Assembly (NCBI RefSeq): GCF_002836745.1
Contig: NZ_PJAR01000024.1
Span: forward strand, 1-64,000
From: Glaciecola sp. 33A
GTDB lineage: Bacteria > Pseudomonadota > Gammaproteobacteria > Enterobacterales > Alteromonadaceae
Reading direction: 5' to 3'
DNA length: 64,000 nt
The notes under the pieces were generated by a model. The model was not told the origin of the DNA. It made no database searches and saw nothing but the letters and a program-made list of their open reading frames with translations. Made by a program: the position numbers and the translations under genes. How positions within the stretch are numbered: position 1 is the stretch's first letter; each line of letters begins with the position of its first letter. Below are positions 63,871-64,000 of this stretch, piece after piece.

Positions 63871-64000
63871 TTATTAATAAAAAATAAGTAAATTCAAAAA
63901 AATCCAAAATAATCGCTCAAGATAGTTAAGGCTGTGCCGATAACTAGGTTACGGGTAGGTGTATAGTAAAGCTTAGCGATTTACCGCGATACATTCATAA

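Overview
The window is chromosomal DNA of a gammaproteobacterium, most likely a marine member of the Alteromonadales (inference). The reasons are rph-pyrE divergent from yicC, divergent ilvC/ilvY, a complete aa3-type cytochrome c oxidase cluster, the yeaG-yeaH-spoVR stress module, and E. coli-like NfuA, Can, LexA and TusA whose catalytic residue numbers match or nearly match E. coli. The DNA looks moderately AT-rich. Most of it is ordinary housekeeping sequence. The accessory part is the left end.

Region 1 (1-3.6 kb) is mobile DNA: an edge-truncated IS1182-type transposase, a small unknown gene, the tail of a broken flavin monooxygenase gene, and an intact tyrosine integrase next to the 3' end of yicC. 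That gene end is a known insertion site for mobilizable genomic islands. An 18-bp perfect inverted repeat sits directly upstream of the integrase.

Region 2 (3.6-19.9 kb) has yicC, rph, pyrE and tusA, then a three-gene phosphate-ester scavenging locus (TonB-dependent receptor, AP-superfamily phosphodiesterase, PhoD-like phosphatase). Four half-sites at 11-bp spacing upstream of the receptor match a double Pho box. After these come a secreted methyltransferase-like protein, a YqaA membrane protein, a secreted amidohydrolase, the DUF1285/DUF3014 pair, an EVE protein, an ABC1 kinase and small unknown proteins.

Region 3 (19.9-40.4 kb) has a secreted M1 peptidase, proBA, a TPR/TonB-C protein, carbonic anhydrase, a Bcr-type exporter, a two-gene ABC exporter, ilvC/ilvY, yifB with a strange pentapeptide-repeat insertion, ilvA, plsB and lexA with an SOS box.

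Region 4 (40.9-50.3 kb) is the cytochrome c oxidase cluster: coxB, coxA, ctaG, coxC, DUF2909, SURF1, a Sco-like CxxxC protein, ctaA, cyoE and sco, followed by a GNAT. A perfect FNR-type site precedes coxB, which would tie the aerobic oxidase to oxygen sensing.

Region 5 (50.8-64 kb) has yeaG-yeaH-spoVR, a polysaccharide deacetylase, a MATE exporter, nfuA with a near-consensus IscR site, an M14 peptidase, comF/gntX and bioH.

A recurring oddity is short tandem repeats, several with a 15-bp period, inside three unrelated genes (PhoD-like phosphatase, TPR/TonB-C protein, YifB) and in the noncoding DNA upstream of yeaG. A separate 19-bp array downstream of the amidohydrolase is built of terminator-like units. 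I found no rRNA, tRNA, CRISPR array or recognisable defence system. I did not find a clearly new multi-gene system. The best leads are the Pho-linked receptor/phosphatase locus, the Sco-like protein, the repeat expansions and the yicC-linked island end.
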